From Bisbaumannia sp015645095 (lineage in GTDB: Bacteria; Pseudomonadota; Gammaproteobacteria; Pseudomonadales; Halomonadaceae), in contig CP141893.1 of NCBI GenBank assembly GCA_036871055.1, positions 3,038,001 to 3,102,000 on the forward strand: 64,000 bases of DNA. Direction: 5' to 3'. The position numbers were made by a program, and so were the translations under genes. The notes beneath the pieces were generated by a model. That model searched no databases. It was not told where the DNA came from and saw only the letters and a program-made list of their open reading frames with translations. Shown here one piece after another: positions 7,905 to 15,871 of the stretch; within the stretch, counting starts at the first letter, position 1, and the number at the start of each line of letters is the position of its first letter.

Positions 7905-9758
7905 GTGTCGGCCCCCATCCCGCCCACGCCCCCCGCCAATCCCTTCGCCGGCTTCTTCGGCGTCTTCCGCTATAGCCGCCGGGCGATCCGCCTGGTGTGG
8001 GAGACCTCGCGGCCGCTGACCCTGGGCCTGGCGGTCTGCACCCTGGTGGCCGGGGTACTGCCGGCGGTGGCGGCCTGGCTCGGCCAGTTGATCGTCGATG
8101 CGGTGGTGGCGGCCATGGCGGCCCACCGGGAGAGCGGCCAGGCGCCGACCTTCGAGAGCCTCTGGCCGGTGCTGCGCTATGTGCTGGCCGAGGCCGGGGT
8201 GATCGCCCTGATCGCCCTGGCCCAGCGCGGCCTCTCCGCCCAGCAGTCGCTGCTGCGCGCCCAGCTCGGGCACAAGGTCAATGTGCTGATCCTGGAGAAG
8301 GCGGGGCAGTTGTCGCTGGCCCAGTTCGAGGACTCGGAGCTCTACGACAAGCTGACCCGGGCCCGCCGCGAGGCCTCCACCCGCCCCCTGGCGCTGGTCA
8401 ACAAGACCTTCGCCCTGGGCCAGCACGGCATCTCCCTGGTCAGCTTCGGGGTGCTGCTGGTGGGCTTCTCGCCCTGGGCGCTGCTGATCCTGGTGGTGGG
8501 TGCCCTGCCGGTGTTCCTCTCCGAGGCCAAGTTCTCCGGCGACGCCTTCCGGCTGTTCCGCTGGCGCTCGCCCCAGACCCGCATGCAGATGTACCTGGAG
8601 ACGGTGCTGGCCCGGGAGGACAGCATCAAGGAGGTGCGCCTGTTCGGCCTGGAGCCGCTGCTGCTGGGCCGCTATCGCGGTATCTTCGAGACCCTCTACG
8701 GCGAGGATCGCCGTCTGACCATCCGCCGCGACAGCTGGGGCTTCCTGCTCGGCCTGCTGGGCACCCTGGCCTTCTACGGCGCCTATGCCTGGGTGGTGAT
8801 CGAGACGGTAGGCGGCGCCCTGACCCTGGGCGAGATGACCATGTACCTGATGGTCTTCAAGCAGGGCCAGGCGGCGCTCTCGGCGGGACTCACCGCCATC
8901 GGCGGCATGTACGAGGACAACCTCTACCTCTCCAACCTCTACGAGTACCTGGAGCAGCCGGTGGAGCACGACGCCGGCACCCTGACCGCGGGCGAGCTTC
9001 CCGGCGATGGCATCCGCTTAGAGGGGGTCGCCTTTACCTACCCCGGCGCCGAGACCCCGGTGCTGGCGGGCATCGACCTGCACCTGCGCCCGGGCCAGAG
9101 CCTGGCCCTGGTGGGCGAGAACGGCTCCGGCAAGACCACCCTGATCAAGCTGCTGACGCGCCTCTATCCCCCCTCGGCGGGGCGCATCCTGCTCGACGGC
9201 AGCGACCTGCGCGACTGGGACGTCCAGGCCCTGCGTCGGCGCATCGGGGTGATCTTCCAGGACTTCGTGCGTTACCAGTTGCAGGTCGGCGAGAACCTGG
9301 GGGTCGGCGACGTGGCCGCCTTCGAGGACGAAGCCCGCTGGCAGGCCGCCGCCCGCCTGGGCCTGGCGGACGCCTTTATCGAGCGCCTGGGCGGCGGCTA
9401 CCGCACCCAGTTGGGGCGCTGGTTCAAGGGCGGGCAGGAGCTCTCCGGCGGCCAGTGGCAGAAGATCGCCCTGTCCCGGGCCTATATGCGCGAGGGCGCC
9501 GATATCCTGGTGCTCGACGAGCCCACCGCCGCCATGGACGCCGCCGCCGAGGCGGAGGTCTTCGCCCGCTTCCGCGAGCACAGCCGCGACAAGATGACCA
9601 TCCTGATCTCCCACCGCTTCTCCACGGTGCGCGCCGCCGACCAGATCCTGGTGATCGATCGCGGCCGCATCCTCGAGCGCGGCACCCACGCCGAGCTGCT
9701 GGCCCGGGATGGCCGCTATGCCCGGCTGTTCCGCCTCCAGGCCAAGGGCTACCGCTGA
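7905..9758 (+). CDS. ABC transporter, fused permease and ATPase (exporter type)
   Basis: A 617-residue half-transporter. Residues about 25-330 are a type-I exporter membrane domain with several hydrophobic segments. Residues about 365-610 are the nucleotide-binding domain: Walker A GENGSGKTT (about 403), signature LSGGQWQK (about 512), Walker B ILVLDEPTAAMDA (about 533) and the H-loop SHRFST. It should work as a homodimer in the inner membrane. The start is GTG 7905, with CCGGAG about nine bases upstream; no better ATG exists. No partner gene identifies the substrate. The EVRLFGLEPLLLGRY coupling segment is common in lipid, peptide or drug exporters, so only the class can be called. Confidence 0.85.
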   Translation: MSAPIPPTPPANPFAGFFGVFRYSRRAIRLVWETSRPLTLGLAVCTLVAGVLPAVAAWLGQLIVDAVVAAMAAHRESGQAPTFESLWPVLRYVLAEAGVIALIALAQRGLSAQQSLLRAQLGHKVNVLILEKAGQLSLAQFEDSELYDKLTRARREASTRPLALVNKTFALGQHGISLVSFGVLLVGFSPWALLILVVGALPVFLSEAKFSGDAFRLFRWRSPQTRMQMYLETVLAREDSIKEVRLFGLEPLLLGRYRGIFETLYGEDRRLTIRRDSWGFLLGLLGTLAFYGAYAWVVIETVGGALTLGEMTMYLMVFKQGQAALSAGLTAIGGMYEDNLYLSNLYEYLEQPVEHDAGTLTAGELPGDGIRLEGVAFTYPGAETPVLAGIDLHLRPGQSLALVGENGSGKTTLIKLLTRLYPPSAGRILLDGSDLRDWDVQALRRRIGVIFQDFVRYQLQVGENLGVGDVAAFEDEARWQAAARLGLADAFIERLGGGYRTQLGRWFKGGQELSGGQWQKIALSRAYMREGADILVLDEPTAAMDAAAEAEVFARFREHSRDKMTILISHRFSTVRAADQILVIDRGRILERGTHAELLARDGRYARLFRLQAKGYR

Positions 9759-9807
9759 GCGGTGAACTACACTGCAAGGCCAAACCACACTCAAGGAGGA
9801 GACCGCC

Positions 9808-10227
9808 ATGTCGATGACCGCCAATGGACGCTGCCTATGCGGCGCCGTGACTTTGGAACTGAGCCTCGGCGACGCCAAGGTAGGCGCCTGCCACTGCACC
9901 ATGTGCCGCACCTGGGGCGGCGGCCCCCTGCTGGCCCTGGAGTCGGTGGCGGCCATGACCCTGCACGGCGAGAAGCACGTCGCCACCTACGCCTCCTCGG
10001 AATGGGCCGAGCGCGGCTTCTGCAGCCGCTGCGGCACTCACCTCTTCTATCGCCTGAAGGAGGGCGGCCATGTCGCCGTGCCGGTGGGCCTGATCGATGA
10101 CGGTCGCGCCTGGCGCTTCGAGGCCGAGATCTTCGTCGACGAGAAGCCCGCCTTCTACGACTTCGCCAACCCCACTCACAAAATGACCGGCGCCGAGGTC
10201 TTCGCCGCCTTCGCCCGGCAGGAGTAA
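9808..10227 (+). CDS. GFA-family zinc protein (CENP-V/GFA domain)
   Basis: A 139-residue GFA (glutathione-dependent formaldehyde-activating) domain protein. The zinc ligands are all visible: C-L-C in GRCLCGAV, CHCTMC near residues 31-36, and FCSRCGTH near residues 71-78. The name is historical; most relatives have no proven role in formaldehyde metabolism. AAGGAGG lies eight bases before ATG 9808. It stands alone, 50 bases after the ABC transporter and before the peroxiredoxin leader hairpin. Confidence 0.87.
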   Translation: MSMTANGRCLCGAVTLELSLGDAKVGACHCTMCRTWGGGPLLALESVAAMTLHGEKHVATYASSEWAERGFCSRCGTHLFYRLKEGGHVAVPVGLIDDGRAWRFEAEIFVDEKPAFYDFANPTHKMTGAEVFAAFARQE

Positions 10228-10263
10228 CGGCGCTTCTCCGGGAGACGCCGCTCCTGCTACATT

Positions 10264-10293
10264 GGTCGCGCCGGGGGATGCCCCGGCGCGACC
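10264..10293. other. Perfect 13-bp stem-loop upstream of peroxiredoxin
   Basis: Bases 10264-10276 (GGTCGCGCCGGGG) pair exactly with 10281-10293 around a GATG loop. It lies 28 bases before the peroxiredoxin ATG. No T-run follows, so it is either a Rho-independent-like end of the GFA transcript or a 5' leader structure. Confidence 0.5.
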
Positions 10294-10321
10294 GATTCCA
10301 TCGACGAGAAGGATCCCCGAC

Positions 10322-10798
10322 ATGAGTCTTGCCATCGGCGACAAACTGCCCAACCTGACCCTCAAGACCAACGGCGCCCAGGGCCCCGAGGAGATCGACA
10401 CCGATACCCTCTTCGCCGGCAAGAAGGTGGTGCTCTTCGCCGTGCCCGGCGCCTTTACCCCGGGCTGCTCCAACACCCATATGCCGGGCTTCGTGATCAA
10501 GGCCGACGAGATCCTCGCCAAGGGCGTGGACGCCATCGTCTGCACCTCGGTCAACGACGCCTTTGTGATGGGCGCCTGGCAGAAGGATCAGAATGCCCAG
10601 GCCATCACCATGCTGGCCGACGGCAGCGCCGACTTCGCCGAGGCCATCGGCCTGAGCAAGGACCTCACCGCCGCCGGCATGGGCGTACGCAGCCAGCGCT
10701 ACGCGCTGATCGCCAACGACGGTGTCGTGGAGTACCTGGGCGTCGACGAGAAGGGCGTCGACAAGAGCAGCGCCGACACCATCCTCGCCCAGCTGTAA
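10322..10798 (+). CDS. Peroxiredoxin, Prx5-type
   Basis: A 158-residue thiol peroxidase of the Prx5 (peroxiredoxin-V-like, single-domain) group. It has the active-site motif PGAFTPGCSNTHMPG, with the peroxidatic Cys in PGC. It reduces hydrogen and organic peroxides, usually with glutaredoxin or glutathione as reductant; no fused glutaredoxin domain is present. ATG 10322 follows GAGAAGGATCCCCGAC and starts exactly at the family's conserved N-terminus; the longer frame from 10262 is only the leader hairpin. A strong terminator ends the gene, so it is probably monocistronic. Confidence 0.92.
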   Translation: MSLAIGDKLPNLTLKTNGAQGPEEIDTDTLFAGKKVVLFAVPGAFTPGCSNTHMPGFVIKADEILAKGVDAIVCTSVNDAFVMGAWQKDQNAQAITMLADGSADFAEAIGLSKDLTAAGMGVRSQRYALIANDGVVEYLGVDEKGVDKSSADTILAQL

Positions 10799-10817
10799 CG
10801 AGTCTCTACCCGTGTTT

Positions 10818-10846
10818 AAGGGCCGGTGATCATGCCGGCCCTTTTT
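10818..10846 (+). terminator. Intrinsic terminator after peroxiredoxin
   Basis: AAGGGCCGG (10818-10826) pairs with CCGGCCCTT (10835-10843), followed by TTT, giving a five-T tract in all. The stem is perfect and GC-rich. Confidence 0.88.
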
Positions 10847-10862
10847 GTCACCGAGAACCGAC

Positions 10863-11444
10863 ATGACACGCCTTATCGAACCCAAGACACCGCGCCTGCG
10901 GCTGCGTCAGTGGCGGGAGAGCGACCTGGCGCCCTTCGCCGCCCTCAATGCCGACCCGGAGGTGATGGCACACTTCCCGGCACTGCTGAGCCGCGCCGAG
11001 AGCGATGCCCTGGCCGAACGCATTCGTGAGCGGATCGCCGAGCGGGGCTGGGGGTTCTGGGCGGTGGAGGCGAAAGCAGAAACGTCCTTACAGGCGTCCT
11101 TTATCGGCTTCGTGGGGCTGCATATCCCCCGGGACGACCTACCCTTCGCACCCTGTGTGGAGATCGGCTGGCGCCTAGCGCGACCCTACTGGGGACACGG
11201 CTATGCCCGGGAAGCGGCCGAGGCCGCCCTGGCGGTGGCCTTCGACTCGCTGGGGCTCGACGAGGTGGTCTCCTTCACCAGCCTCGACAATCACCGCTCA
11301 CAGGCGGTGATGAGGCGACTCGGCATGCGTCGCGCCGAGACCTTCGAGCATCCCGCCCTGCCCCCGAGCCATCCGCTGTGCCTCCACTGCCTCTATCGAC
11401 TGAGCGCCGCCGACTGGCGTATCGCCACCCCCCTTTACCCCTGA
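10863..11444 (+). CDS. GNAT N-acetyltransferase, RimJ/RimL-like
   Basis: A 193-residue acetyltransferase starting MTRLIEPKTPRLRLRQWRESD, the classic N-terminus of the RimJ/RimL group. The acetyl-CoA loop region reads GWRLARPYWGHGYAREAAEA, and the C-terminal FTSLDNHRSQAVMRRLGM is the usual substrate-side motif. Relatives acetylate ribosomal protein N-termini, antibiotics or small amines; the target here is unknown. ATG 10863 was chosen over TTG 10845, which lies in the terminator tail. It is followed closely by a second, unrelated GNAT gene. Confidence 0.85.
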   Translation: MTRLIEPKTPRLRLRQWRESDLAPFAALNADPEVMAHFPALLSRAESDALAERIRERIAERGWGFWAVEAKAETSLQASFIGFVGLHIPRDDLPFAPCVEIGWRLARPYWGHGYAREAAEAALAVAFDSLGLDEVVSFTSLDNHRSQAVMRRLGMRRAETFEHPALPPSHPLCLHCLYRLSAADWRIATPLYP

Positions 11445-11455
11445 CCGGAGCCCCC

Positions 11456-11941
11456 ATGGAGATCACCCCCATCAGCCCCGAGGATTTCGCGCATTTCTGG
11501 CCCACCTTCCGGGCCATCGTCCAGGCCCGGGAGACCTATGCCCTGGATCCGGCGCTGACCTATGAGCAGGCCTATCACCTGTGGTGCGAACTTCCCCAGT
11601 TCAGCTTCGTGGCCAAGGCCGAGGGCCAGGTGCTGGGCGGCTATTACCTCAAGCCCAATGCCGCCGGGCCCGGCGACCATATCTGCAACTGCGGCTATAT
11701 GGTCGCCCCCGAGGCCCGCGGCCGCGGCGTGGCCCGGGCACTGTGCGAACACTCCCAGCGGGTGGCCCGGGAGGCCGGCTATCGCGGCATGCAGTTCAAT
11801 GCGGTGGTGGCCAGCAATCACGCCGCCATCCGGCTATGGCGCGCGCTGGGCTTCACCATCGTCGGCACCGTGCCGGACGCCTACCGCCACGCCCGGGAGG
11901 GCCTGGTGGACACCCATATCATGCACAAGGCCCTCGGGTGA
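11456..11941 (+). CDS. GNAT N-acetyltransferase
   Basis: A 161-residue acetyltransferase. The CoA-binding motif is MVAPEARGRGVARALCEHSQ, and FNAVVASNHAAIRLWRALGF follows as the C-terminal GNAT element. ATG 11456 begins MEITPISPEDFAHFW and has CCGGAG just upstream; longer in-frame sequence overlaps the end of the preceding gene and is not conserved-looking. Twelve bases separate it from the first GNAT, so the two are probably co-transcribed. It is the last normal-GC gene before the AT-richer gad-aspT island. Substrate unknown. Confidence 0.82.
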   Translation: MEITPISPEDFAHFWPTFRAIVQARETYALDPALTYEQAYHLWCELPQFSFVAKAEGQVLGGYYLKPNAAGPGDHICNCGYMVAPEARGRGVARALCEHSQRVAREAGYRGMQFNAVVASNHAAIRLWRALGFTIVGTVPDAYRHAREGLVDTHIMHKALG

Positions 11942-12003
11942 GGGCCTGAAGGAAGCGTGACTAGGCTTTGTACGAAAACTGGGGGGAAGCGAAGGAGAGA
12001 GGA

Positions 12004-12036
12004 CAGACGCCTGGCGAAACGGCCGCGTCAGGCCGC
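12004..12036. repeat. Left copy of 33-bp direct repeat flanking the gad-aspT island (arfA 3'-end remnant)
   Basis: This segment matches 15615-15647 over 33 bases with two mismatches: 22 identical bases beginning CAGACGCCTGGCGAAACGG, then TCAGGCCGC after the mismatches. The right copy is the end of arfA (last two codons, stop and terminator). Read on the minus strand, the left copy also gives GCG GCC TGA, but no other part of arfA is present here. It looks like an attachment-site duplication or the footprint of an insertion. Confidence 0.8.
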
Positions 12037-12044
12037 CGAGGCTA

Positions 12045-12082
12045 TGGGAGGCGAGTGGGCCATATCAGGCTCGCGCCTCCCA
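12045..12082 (-). other. Imperfect stem-loop downstream of glutamate decarboxylase
   Basis: TGGGAGGCGAG (12045-12055) pairs with CTCGCGCCTCCCA (12070-12082) with a two-base bulge. It lies 25 bases beyond the gadB stop and may end that transcript, but no T-tract follows. Confidence 0.4.
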
Positions 12083-12107
12083 AGGCAGACAATCGTCACG
12101 CCTTATC

Positions 12108-13505
12108 TCAACACTTGCTGGGTGACACCTTGTAGGATTCGGAGGAGTGGGAGTGGAGCTGGGGAGGCGTAGTGTTGCCTCCGTGCTCCTCCAGCCACTT
12201 GCAGGCGCTCACGATATCGCTCGCAAGCCCTTTGAGGACATTTCTATTGAGATGGGGGCGAACCACCACACGCAGCGAGCGAACCTCCTCGGCCGCAGGC
12301 GGCATTGTATAGGCGGAGAGCACCCAACCGCGCTCGCGAACCTTGGCCGAGACATCGAATTCGTTGAAGTTCCTGTATTGATCCTTCAGCGTCAGCGCAA
12401 CCACAGGAATGCGCTGAGTCTCGTTCATGATAGTGAAGTATCCGCTCTCCACCAGAAGATCACGGAGATACTGGGAGTTCTCCACCGTTTTCATCATGAT
12501 CCGCTGATAGCCCTCGAACCCCAAACGTATGAAGCCATAATACTGCAGCGCAATCTGTACGGCATTGCGCGAGAAATTGAGCGTTGCGGTCGGCATTTCG
12601 CCGCCCAGATAATTGACGTAGAAAATCAGGTCCTCATTAAACACCCTCTTTTCTCGAAAGACGATCCAGCCAAGTCCCGGAGGTACGAGCCCAAACTTGT
12701 GTCCCGAGGCATTGATCGACTGCACTCTTGGTAGGCGGAAATCCCATTCGTAGTCGGGATAGCAGAAGGGGTTGACGAAACCACCCGACGCCCCATCGAT
12801 ATGCATGGGTATAGAGATACCGGTACGCTTCTCGTAATCATCCAGCCAATCGTGAATTTCCTGAATATCGTCGTCTTCTCCGGTGAAGGTCTGGCCAGCA
12901 ATCGCTACTACGCAAATGGTATTCTCATCGACATACTCATCCAGATGCTCGGCCGTCAGGCGATAATTTCCCGGCTTAAGGGGAACGATTCTGGGCTCAA
13001 CATCAAAGTAGCGTAGGAACTTCTTCCAGACGATCTGAACGTTACCACCTGTCACCATATTGGGACGCGTCGCATCCTTGCCTGCCTGCTCACGCGCCTG
13101 TCGCCAATTCCACTTGTGAGCGAGCCCCGCAAGCATACAAGCCTCGGATGAGCCAACGGTCGCAGCCCCGTAGGACTCGACATCCTGAGGCCCATTCCAG
13201 AGCGCATGCAGCCACTTCACCATTCGCCGTTCCATGCTGAACAGCTGCGGGTACATGTCATGATCGATATGATTCTTGAGTATGTGTTCCCGCGCCAGCT
13301 CGACTTCCTCTGGCTCCATAAAGGTGGTGACGAAAGATGAAAGATTCATCTCGGGACGCGCGTCTGTCCAAGCCTCGCTGTTCACAATGGCCTTGGCCGC
13401 ACGCGGGTGCACACCGTGTCGCGGCATATGATCTTCGGGCACTTCCATGTTGAACATATCCCAGGGCGACATCTTGTCCATGGACAGGTCATTCTGATCA
13501 GCCAT
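12108..13505 (-). CDS. gadB: Glutamate decarboxylase
   Basis: A 465-residue PLP enzyme that converts glutamate to GABA and CO2 while consuming a cytoplasmic proton. Landmarks are SSEACMLAGLAHKWNWR, HIDGASGGFVNPF and the PLP lysine in SINASGHKFG near residue 269. The C-terminus ends HSSESYKVSPSKC; the last residues differ from E. coli GadB. ATG 13505 is preceded by GGAGA eight bases upstream; the longer open frame lacks a ribosome binding site. Base and codon use are clearly AT-richer than the neighbours (many A/T third positions), a sign of transfer. It is divergent from an AspT-family antiporter, its likely partner. Confidence 0.92.
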   Translation of the reverse strand: MADQNDLSMDKMSPWDMFNMEVPEDHMPRHGVHPRAAKAIVNSEAWTDARPEMNLSSFVTTFMEPEEVELAREHILKNHIDHDMYPQLFSMERRMVKWLHALWNGPQDVESYGAATVGSSEACMLAGLAHKWNWRQAREQAGKDATRPNMVTGGNVQIVWKKFLRYFDVEPRIVPLKPGNYRLTAEHLDEYVDENTICVVAIAGQTFTGEDDDIQEIHDWLDDYEKRTGISIPMHIDGASGGFVNPFCYPDYEWDFRLPRVQSINASGHKFGLVPPGLGWIVFREKRVFNEDLIFYVNYLGGEMPTATLNFSRNAVQIALQYYGFIRLGFEGYQRIMMKTVENSQYLRDLLVESGYFTIMNETQRIPVVALTLKDQYRNFNEFDVSAKVRERGWVLSAYTMPPAAEEVRSLRVVVRPHLNRNVLKGLASDIVSACKWLEEHGGNTTPPQLHSHSSESYKVSPSKC

Positions 13506-13854
13506 GCCAGCTTCTCCATGCTTTGCATTACGACGGTGAGAAAACCATAGACCGCTCACATGGAGTTTTCACTACAAGTTTTGTAAAAATCATGAAAACC
13601 TAATCAAACCGTTGTTTTTCATGATTTTTTTCTGAAGAATGGGTATTCAGCACCATGAATCGACCGAAATTCGGATAAAAATCCAACAAAATCATATGCA
13701 TACAAAAAATGGCCTGACACCGCCCTCGCCTTCACTAAAATCAATACTCAGGCTGTGTTGTAATATGCTGCCGTAAGACCGTAGACCATGGACTGTCGAA
13801 AGCGGCCGGCCCATGCGGGCAACGATCAATCAACGCCTTCAAGGAACGAGCAAC
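13506..13854. promoter_or_regulatory. AT-rich divergent control region of gadB and aspT-like gene, with 14-bp inverted repeat
   Basis: This 349-base spacer is the most AT-rich stretch in the window and must hold both promoters. AAAAATCATGAAAA (13585-13598) is exactly complementary to 13616-13629, separated by 17 bases. Such a long A/T-flanked inverted repeat could be a regulator site near the gadB promoter or a terminator-like hairpin on the plus strand. A TAATAT at 13761-13766 is a possible -10 box for the antiporter, but no good -35 partner is visible. AAGGA at 13841 is the antiporter's ribosome binding site. Confidence 0.6.
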
Positions 13855-15567
13855 ATGATTGAGCATCTCATCGAATGGACTCCGACCACGCTGCGAAGTC
13901 ACCCTGAGCTTGCTATTTTCATCACCTTGGCGCTGGGTTACTGGGTAGGCGCAAGACAGTTTGGCTCATTCAGCCTCGGCGCAGTCACAGGAACACTACT
14001 CACCGGGATTATCGTTGGGCAGCTTGGCATCGAGATATCGGATCAGATCAAGTCGATCTTCTTTATCATGTTCCTGTTTTCCGTGGGATTCGGCGTGGGG
14101 CCACAGTTCGTCCGAGGTGTCGCTTCAGATGGCCTGCCCCAAGCGCTGTTTGCTGTCGTGGTCTGTGTGGTCATCCTTGCCTGCGTGGCGGGTGCCGCCA
14201 TGGTGGCAGGGTATGGCCCAGGATTGGCGGCTGGCCTGCTGGCAGGTTCGCAAACGATTTCTGCCTCCATCGGGATCGCCACGGATGCCATGGCCCGTAC
14301 CGGCATGTCGCCAGAGCAGATCGTCGCACAGGAAAACCTCATTCCTGTTGCCTATGCCATCACCTATATCTTCGGCACGGTAGGGACTGGCTGGATTCTG
14401 GCTTACCTCGGCCCGAAGCTGCTTCGCGTTGACATCGCCGCTGAGTGTGCACGATACGAGCGTGAGCACTCTGTCGGGGCCCCGGAAGGTGGCATGGAAA
14501 GCGCCTGGAACCAGCATGAAATACGGGCCTTCCGCATCCCGGCAGGCGGTCGCGTTGATGGGTTGACCGTTGCCCAGGCAGAAGCAGCGGCGGGTGAGCG
14601 GCTCTTTATCGAGGGGTTGCGACAAGATGGTCAACGCGTTCAGCCGAGCCCCGACCTGGTTCTGAAAGCAGGCGATGTGGTGGCAGTCTCCGGCCGTCGG
14701 CAAGCGCTGGTAACACTGTCCAATATGACCGAGGAAGTGGAGGATCGAGAGCTCATCGATATCCCGGTGGAGGCTGTAGACGTTCTCGTAACCGCCAAGT
14801 CCGCCAATGGGCGTCAGTTGATCGAGCTGGCACAGGAGCCCTTTGCCCGCGGGGTTTATCTGAACAGCATTCGCCGCGGATCCGCTGGCGTGGAAGTCCC
14901 GATCCTGGCCAATACCAAGCTTCACCGTGGTGACATCGTGCGCATCTCGGGCACCGCCATGCATACCGCCAGGGTAGTCGAGGCGCTAGGCTATGCTGAT
15001 AGGCCCGCCACCATCACCAATATGGTTCTGGTCGGGCTAGGGATTTGCATTGGAGGGCTGATTGGCTCGCTGATCCTGCCCATTCATGGCGTACCCATCA
15101 CGCTGGGCACTTCAGGCGGTGCGCTGGTAGCGGGTATTCTTCTTGGCTGGTATCGCACGGTCAATCCGAGAATAGGCAATGTTCCGGAGTCAACGCTCTG
15201 GTTCATGAACTCGGTGGGGCTGAACGTCTTTATTGCGGTGGTGGGTATCAGCGCAGGTCCTACTTTTATATCAGGCCTTCAGCAAGCGGGGTTTGGCATC
15301 TTCTTCGCCGGCCTTTTTGCTACCGGCATGCCTATGATACTCGCCCCGCTGATCGGTAAGTATATCTTTCGGCTTGATCCAGCAATAAACCTTGGCTGCT
15401 GCGGTGGCGCAAGGACGTCTACGGCTTCGAGTGCCATGGTATCTGAAGTTGCCAAGAGCAATGTGCCCATGCTGGGTTACACGGTTCCCTATGCGGTATC
15501 CAATACGCTGCTGACACTATGGGGGCTCGCGATTGTCCTTCTCCTTCATGTCGGGCCAGGCGGCTAA
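13855..15567 (+). CDS. AspT/YbjL-family (AAE) amino-acid antiporter
   Basis: A 570-residue inner-membrane protein of the aspartate:alanine exchanger family. Hydrophobic segments fill residues about 10-190 and 395-570. The centre (about 195-385) carries two TrkA-C (RCK-C) domains, each with a GDxVxxSGR/GDIVRISG-type strand. The GCCGGARTSTASSAM segment near residue 515 matches the conserved second-half motif of the family. ATG 13855 follows AAGGAACGAGCAAC. In known systems AspT exchanges aspartate for alanine beside an aspartate decarboxylase; here it is divergent from glutamate decarboxylase, so glutamate/GABA exchange is the likely role (inference). Its AT-rich codon use matches gadB. Confidence 0.85.
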   Translation: MIEHLIEWTPTTLRSHPELAIFITLALGYWVGARQFGSFSLGAVTGTLLTGIIVGQLGIEISDQIKSIFFIMFLFSVGFGVGPQFVRGVASDGLPQALFAVVVCVVILACVAGAAMVAGYGPGLAAGLLAGSQTISASIGIATDAMARTGMSPEQIVAQENLIPVAYAITYIFGTVGTGWILAYLGPKLLRVDIAAECARYEREHSVGAPEGGMESAWNQHEIRAFRIPAGGRVDGLTVAQAEAAAGERLFIEGLRQDGQRVQPSPDLVLKAGDVVAVSGRRQALVTLSNMTEEVEDRELIDIPVEAVDVLVTAKSANGRQLIELAQEPFARGVYLNSIRRGSAGVEVPILANTKLHRGDIVRISGTAMHTARVVEALGYADRPATITNMVLVGLGICIGGLIGSLILPIHGVPITLGTSGGALVAGILLGWYRTVNPRIGNVPESTLWFMNSVGLNVFIAVVGISAGPTFISGLQQAGFGIFFAGLFATGMPMILAPLIGKYIFRLDPAINLGCCGGARTSTASSAMVSEVAKSNVPMLGYTVPYAVSNTLLTLWGLAIVLLLHVGPGG

Positions 15568-15614
15568 GGCGTAAATAGGTAATAGGCAATCGGCAACAAC
15601 TCCGCAGTCAGGGG

Positions 15615-15647
15615 CAGACGCCTGGCGAAACGGCCGGTTCAGGCCGC
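15615..15647. repeat. Right copy of 33-bp direct repeat; overlaps arfA end and terminator
   Basis: Partner of 12004-12036 (31 of 33 bases identical). On the minus strand it contains the last codons of arfA, its TGA stop and the hairpin that follows, so this is the native copy and the left one the duplicate. Confidence 0.8.
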
Positions 15648-15776
15648 TTGGCGAGGCGCCCGCCCCTTGCGTGAGTAGCTGCCCTTGCCCTTCTTGGGGG
15701 TCTCGCGCCGCTGCTTGAACAGCGGGGTGCGTAGCGCGGCCTTGAGGGCGTTATCGCGAATCTTGCCGGTCTTCAT
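15639..15776 (-). CDS. arfA: Alternative ribosome-rescue factor A
   Basis: A 45-residue basic protein, easily missed. The sequence KIRDNALKAALRTPLFKQRR followed by KKGKGSYSRKGR matches ArfA, which recruits RF2 to ribosomes stalled on non-stop mRNA when trans-translation fails. AAGGAG lies nine bases before ATG 15776. The TGA stop sits in the loop of a hairpin (stem CGGCC / GGCCG, extended by A-T and G-T pairs, followed by TTT). In E. coli the arfA message is cut by RNase III or terminated within the coding region so that it becomes non-stop and is kept low by tmRNA; this hairpin may do the same. The gene's 3' end is duplicated at 12004. Confidence 0.85.
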   Translation of the reverse strand: MKTGKIRDNALKAALRTPLFKQRRETPKKGKGSYSRKGRAPRQAA

Positions 15777-15871
15777 CGGAACACTCCTTGGACGTCACAG
15801 GAGGCGAACACCGCCTCCCGGCGCCTCTATGACTGGCACCGCGCCCGGGGGTTCCCTCTTCTCGTGCCGAA

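Noticed and set aside
12037..15614. Integrase, transposase or IS element inside the gad-aspT island
   Set aside because: Both strands were read; only gadB and the antiporter have coding character there. The island's mobility is inferred from repeats and composition only.
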